From contig NZ_POIZ01000012.1 of NCBI RefSeq assembly GCF_002960425.1, positions 1 through 54,762 of the forward strand: a stretch of DNA of 54,762 nt. The letters are read 5' to 3'. The notes under the pieces were generated by a model that was not told where the DNA came from, did no database searches, and was given only the letters and a program-made list of their open reading frames with translations. Made by a program: the position numbers and the translations under genes. This stretch comes from Streptococcus suis (GTDB lineage: Bacteria > Bacillota > Bacilli > Lactobacillales > Streptococcaceae). Of this stretch, positions 51,441 through 54,762 are shown in pieces. The first letter of the stretch is position 1; each line of letters starts with the position of its first letter.

Positions 51441-52284
51441 GTTTGCCCCCTCTCAATCGCTTCAAAAATGTGTTTTTCTCCTGATTGTCAGAACCGAAAA
51501 TAGTCCATAGTTCAGCCTCAAATTCCTCCAAACTCAAATCATGCTTGAAATTACCATTATGAGCAATGGAAATACTACCCGTTTCCTCTGAAACTATGAA
51601 AACAAAGGCATCTGAAACCTCTGACAAACCAATCGCAGCCCGGTGCCTAGTGCCAAATTCTTTTGAAATACCTGCACTTTCAGACAGGGGAAGGTAGGCA
51701 CAGGAAACCGCAACCTTATCATCCTTGATAATAACTGCTCCATCATGCAAGGGGGTATTAGGAATGAATATATTTATCAATAATTCACGCGAAATATCTG
51801 CGTTCAACGAAATACCCGTTGCCCTATATTCTTGCAAGGTTTGAGCCTGCTCCACTGCCACAAGTGCTCCAATTTTACGCGGTGACATATAGGCTGCGGA
51901 TTTTACAAGAGCATCAATGAGCTTTTCTTCCTTACTGAGCGTATTAGCTGAAAAAATATGGGTCGTCCGTCCTAACTTTTCAAGCATGGCTCGCAGTTCT
52001 GGAGCAAAAATAACAACTGCTGCGATAACTCCATAGGTAATGACCTGATTGATCAACCAGGCAATGGTCTGCAAACCAAATAAACTAGCAAGAAGTTGTG
52101 CAATGATAAAGAGAAATACCCCACGGATGAGGGTCATAATCTTCGTACCAGCAATAGCCTTACTAAAATTATAAATCAAATAAACAACGATGCTGATGTC
52201 AATCAAGTGTAGGATAGCTACCCAAGGACTAGCAATCAGACTTGACCAATACCCAGCATCCAGTAACTGGCTTAAGTTTAACAT
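51424..52284 (-). CDS. cdaA: Diadenylate cyclase CdaA
   Basis: The protein has 286 residues. Three N-terminal membrane helices lead to the DAC domain. DGA is at 181-183 in TPLHDGAVIIKDDK and RHR at 213-215 in FGTRHRAAIGLSE, both intact. It makes c-di-AMP from two ATP and controls osmotic balance, potassium uptake and cell wall. It heads the operon; an extended -10 TG-A-TATAAT (52326-52331) lies 42 bp upstream, divergent from murT. Confidence 0.96.
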   Translation of the reverse strand: MLNLSQLLDAGYWSSLIASPWVAILHLIDISIVVYLIYNFSKAIAGTKIMTLIRGVFLFIIAQLLASLFGLQTIAWLINQVITYGVIAAVVIFAPELRAMLEKLGRTTHIFSANTLSKEEKLIDALVKSAAYMSPRKIGALVAVEQAQTLQEYRATGISLNADISRELLINIFIPNTPLHDGAVIIKDDKVAVSCAYLPLSESAGISKEFGTRHRAAIGLSEVSDAFVFIVSEETGSISIAHNGNFKHDLSLEEFEAELWTIFGSDNQEKNTFLKRLRGGKHARKI

Positions 52285-52325
52285 AGGTTTCTCATACTTC
52301 CTAACTCGTACATGGTAACGTTTCT

Positions 52326-52333
52326 ATTATATC
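52326..52333 (-). promoter_or_regulatory. cdaA extended -10 promoter
   Basis: TG-A-TATAAT on the minus strand (TATAAT 52326-52331). The 182-bp divergent region to murT holds only this and the murT promoter. Confidence 0.65.
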
Positions 52334-52452
52334 ACATTTTTTCTTTCTTTTTTTAGAAAAGGATGAAGATAGGATTAAATTTATTACAAATAGTCATCAG
52401 AAATGTATCAGTATTTCTACATACTCCGTTCTAGAAAATCCCTGACCTTTAT

Positions 52453-52460
52453 GATAAAAT
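52453..52460 (+). promoter_or_regulatory. Extended -10 promoter giving a leaderless murT transcript
   Basis: TG-A-TAAAAT (TAAAAT 52455-52460) is followed by AGTCCC and the ATG at 52467. No Shine-Dalgarno is present. Transcription should begin at the start codon. Confidence 0.7.
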
Positions 52461-52466
52461 AGTCCC

Positions 52467-53810
52467 ATGAAAATAAATACTTTATTAGGGATTGCCGCAG
52501 GGAAGACCAGCCAGTTTGTCCTCAACAAACTGGGCCGAGGAACTACCTTGCCTGGTAAAATTGCCCTTACATTCGATAAACATATTTTAGATAGTTTGGC
52601 TAAGGATTATGAAGTCGTTGTTGTGACAGGTACCAACGGTAAGACTTTAACAACTGCCTTGACCGTTGGAATTCTTCAAGAAGCCTTTGGCGAAATCACG
52701 ACCAATACCAGCGGTGCCAATATGATTACAGGGATTACGGCAACATTTTTATCTGCCAAGAAAAACAAAAAGGGCAAGAAGATTGCCGTCTTGGAAATAG
52801 ACGAAGCCAGCCTGGCCCGTGTGACCGACTTTATCAAGCCTAGCTTGATTGTCTTTACCAATATCTTCCGTGACCAAATGGACCGTTATGGTGAGATTTA
52901 TACCACCTACCAGATGATTTTGGACGGGGCTGCCAAGGCTCCACAGGCAACCATTTTAGCCAACGGCGACAGCCCGCTTTTCAACTCGACAAACGTTATC
53001 AATCCAGTGAAATACTACGGTTTTGCGACAGAGGAGCATGAGCCACGTCTGGCCCACTACAATACCGAGGGTGTTCTCTGTCCTCATTGCCACCAGATTA
53101 TCCAGTACAAGCTCAATACCTACGCCAACTTGGGCAGCTACATCTGTAGCAACTGTGGTTTTAGCCGACCTGAGCTGGACTACAAGTTGACCGAACTAAA
53201 AGAAATCACCAATACCTCTTCTACCTTTGCCATTGACGGTCAGGATTACAAAATCAACATCGGCGGGCTTTATAATATCTACAATGCCCTAGCAGCTGTC
53301 AGCGTAGCCGCATTTTTCGGAGTAGCACCTGAGAAAATCAAGGCAGGTTTTGACAAGTCCAAGGCAGTCTTCGGTCGCCAAGAAACCTTTAAACTCGGTG
53401 ATAAGGATTGTACACTGGTCTTGATTAAAAACCCTGTCGGTGCAACCCAGGCTATTGAAATGATGAAACTGGCTCCATACGATTTTAGCCTGTCCGTCCT
53501 TCTCAATGCCAACTACGCTGACGGAATTGATACCAGCTGGATTTGGGACGCTGACTTTGAACAAATCACTCAAATGGACATTCCACAAGTCTTTGCAGGC
53601 GGTGTCCGTTCGTCTGAAATCGCCCGTCGCCTCCGTGTGACTGGCTATCCTGAAGACCAGATTACTGAAACACCTAAACTGGAAGACATCATGACCTTGA
53701 TTGAGCAATCGAGTAGCCAACATGCTTATATCCTCGCCACCTATACAGCTATGCTGGAATTCCGCGACCTGCTGGCTCAACGCCAAGCCGTTGGAAAGGA
53801 GATGAAATAA
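52467..53810 (+). CDS. murT: Lipid II isoglutaminyl synthase subunit MurT
   Basis: The protein has 447 residues and is a Mur-ligase-like ATPase. Walker A is [15 protein letters not shown] near residue 55. A Cys4 zinc ribbon inserted near 205-230 uses CPHC and CSNC, typical of MurT. The C-terminal DUF1727 domain includes [15 protein letters not shown] and [15 protein letters not shown]. With GatD it amidates the alpha-carboxyl of D-iGlu in lipid II, needed for cross-linking by penicillin-binding proteins. The stop shares its last base with the gatD ATG. Confidence 0.96.
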   Translation: MKINTLLGIAAGKTSQFVLNKLGRGTTLPGKIALTFDKHILDSLAKDYEVVVVTGTNGKTLTTALTVGILQEAFGEITTNTSGANMITGITATFLSAKKNKKGKKIAVLEIDEASLARVTDFIKPSLIVFTNIFRDQMDRYGEIYTTYQMILDGAAKAPQATILANGDSPLFNSTNVINPVKYYGFATEEHEPRLAHYNTEGVLCPHCHQIIQYKLNTYANLGSYICSNCGFSRPELDYKLTELKEITNTSSTFAIDGQDYKINIGGLYNIYNALAAVSVAAFFGVAPEKIKAGFDKSKAVFGRQETFKLGDKDCTLVLIKNPVGATQAIEMMKLAPYDFSLSVLLNANYADGIDTSWIWDADFEQITQMDIPQVFAGGVRSSEIARRLRVTGYPEDQITETPKLEDIMTLIEQSSSQHAYILATYTAMLEFRDLLAQRQAVGKEMK

Positions 53811-54595
53811 TGGTCTATACATCATTAAAAAGTCCTGAAAAAGACTACACTTATGATCTCCACATCGCCCACCTCTACGGTGATTTGATGAACACCTACG
53901 GGGACAATGGCAATATCCTCATGCTCAAGTATGTGGCTGAAAAGCTGGGGGCTCGTGTTCAGGTGGACATCGTTTCCCTGACAGATGAATTTGACAAGGA
54001 TTTCTACGACATCGCCTTTTTCGGTGGTGGTCAAGACTATGAGCAGTCTATTTTAGCCAAGGATTTACCAACTAAAAAAGACAGCCTAACAGACTTTATC
54101 GAAAACGACGGTGTCATGCTGGCTATCTGCGGTGGCTTCCAGTTGCTCGGTCAATATTATATTGAAGCAGGCGGTAGAAAGATTGACGGACTGGGTATCA
54201 TGGGCCACTACACCCTCAACCAGACCAACAACCGTTACATCGGTGACATCAAAATTCACAATGAGGAGTTCAACGAAACCTACTACGGTTTTGAAAACCA
54301 CCAAGGTCGCACCTTCCTAGCTGACAACCAAAAACCCCTGGGCAAGGTTGTCTATGGCAATGGCAATAACAAGGAAGACGGCGGCGAGGGCCTACACTAT
54401 AAAAACACCTTCGGCAGCTACTTCCACGGACCAATCCTGTCCCGCAATGCCAACCTGGCCTACCGCCTGGTCACAACTGCCCTCCGCAAAAAATACGGAC
54501 AAGACATCCAACTTGCCAGCTACGCTGACATCCTCAGCAAAGAAGTCGCTGAAGAATACGGCGATGTGAAAAGCAAGGCAGAATTTGATAAATAA
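53810..54595 (+). CDS. gatD: Lipid II isoglutaminyl synthase glutaminase subunit GatD
   Basis: The protein has 261 residues and is a class I glutamine amidotransferase of the CobB/CobQ type. [12 protein letters not shown] is the oxyanion/substrate region, C107 in [14 protein letters not shown] is the nucleophile and the His in [13 protein letters not shown] completes the pair. It supplies ammonia to MurT. TAATG overlap with murT couples the two. A strong terminator follows. Confidence 0.96.
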   Translation: MVYTSLKSPEKDYTYDLHIAHLYGDLMNTYGDNGNILMLKYVAEKLGARVQVDIVSLTDEFDKDFYDIAFFGGGQDYEQSILAKDLPTKKDSLTDFIENDGVMLAICGGFQLLGQYYIEAGGRKIDGLGIMGHYTLNQTNNRYIGDIKIHNEEFNETYYGFENHQGRTFLADNQKPLGKVVYGNGNNKEDGGEGLHYKNTFGSYFHGPILSRNANLAYRLVTTALRKKYGQDIQLASYADILSKEVAEEYGDVKSKAEFDK

Positions 54596-54596
54596 A

Positions 54597-54632
54597 GCAA
54601 AACCGCTTCTGATATTCAGAGGCGGTTTTGTT
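54597..54632 (+). terminator. murT-gatD terminator
   Basis: AAAACCGC-TCTG and CAGA-GCGGTTTT pair over 13 positions with one mismatch around ATATT, followed by a T-rich tail. Confidence 0.9.
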
Positions 54633-54640
54633 ATTTTCTA

Positions 54641-54697
54641 TTAACTTATATTCCCTTTAGTAACGTGTAACTTTCCAAATTTAAAAAAGCGACTCAT
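54641..54697 (-). CDS. Possible small peptide (18 aa)
   Basis: GGGAGGAAATAATTCT precedes ATG 54695-54697, a good ribosome binding site. The frame reads MSRFFKFGKLHVTKGNIS and then stops. The basic, amphipathic start looks like small conserved streptococcal proteins whose text I recall but cannot name; it may be a truncated copy. Low confidence as a functional gene. Confidence 0.35.
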   Translation of the reverse strand: MSRFFKFGKLHVTKGNIS

Positions 54698-54762
54698 AGA
54701 ATTATTTCCTCCCGTTAAATAATAGATAACTATTAAAAATAGACAATACTTGCTCATAAGTA

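Overview
The window is a low-GC Firmicute chromosome that reads as Streptococcus suis or a very close relative. I base this on gene content and order I recognise: rnc-smc, ptsHI, nrdHEF, O-methyltransferase-prsA-alaS, cdaA-cdaR-glmM facing murT-gatD, pepF, pepV and a DUF1846 gene. BOX-like intergenic repeats, consensus TTGACA/TATAAT promoters and AGGAGG ribosome binding sites also fit. No tRNA, rRNA, CRISPR array or intact insertion sequence was found.

Layout. 1-1.55 kb: the end of an integrative element (C5 methyltransferase, a tiny membrane peptide, a RepA_N initiator and a small partner) that cuts a NUDIX hydrolase gene at its GG motif. 1.8-6.2 kb: acyl-ACP thioesterase, hemW, and a glycogen/maltodextrin phosphorylase with two cre-like sites. 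6.4-10.8 kb: a broken HIRAN gene, then a nucleoside/pentose salvage run (rpiA, deoB, an ArsC-like gene, punA, deoD). 10.9-15.1 kb: smc and rnc. 15.3-18.6 kb: a membrane acyltransferase and an ArsR-like regulator with an MFS exporter. 18.7-20.4 kb: DUF1846 behind a terminator-containing leader RNA. 20.5-22.5 kb: ptsHI. 22.7-26.8 kb: class Ib ribonucleotide reductase with paired NrdR boxes, nrdE and nrdF being separated by 0.68 kb of hairpin repeats.

26.9-31.7 kb is the least understood part: about 13 same-strand genes, nearly all membrane proteins. They include two CPBP/Abi proteins, DUF3169, DUF3278, a DUF3267 zincin-like protein, an XRE regulator and seven proteins of 29-74 residues. The run sits behind one promoter flanked by an operator array with an exact 21-bp period. 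It looks like an undescribed membrane-stress, immunity or peptide-processing system.

31.9-37.4 kb: alaS, a LURP-one-like gene, an alanine T-box, prsA and an O-methyltransferase. The T-box lies in front of the LURP-one gene, and alaS follows only after 390 bp of structured repeats. 37.8-45.4 kb: hypothetical membrane proteins, pepF, LemA/TPM, a uracil-DNA-glycosylase-like protein, a GNAT protein and pepV. 45.8-47.7 kb: cupin-fetA-fetB, a predicted iron exporter behind two PerR-type boxes. 47.8-54.6 kb: an ABC-F ATPase, then glmM, cdaR and cdaA (c-di-AMP synthesis and peptidoglycan precursor), divergent from murT-gatD (lipid II amidation).

Three cross-cutting signals stand out. First, intergenic repeats whose stems change sequence while their pairing is kept (25.2-25.8, 34.5-34.9, 37.4-37.7 and 45.4-45.7 kb), which looks like conserved RNA structure. 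Second, three genes (hemW, the O-methyltransferase, murT) whose start codon lies 6-7 nt after an extended -10 box with no Shine-Dalgarno, so they are probably leaderless. Third, several membrane peptides of 29-34 residues with good ribosome binding sites.
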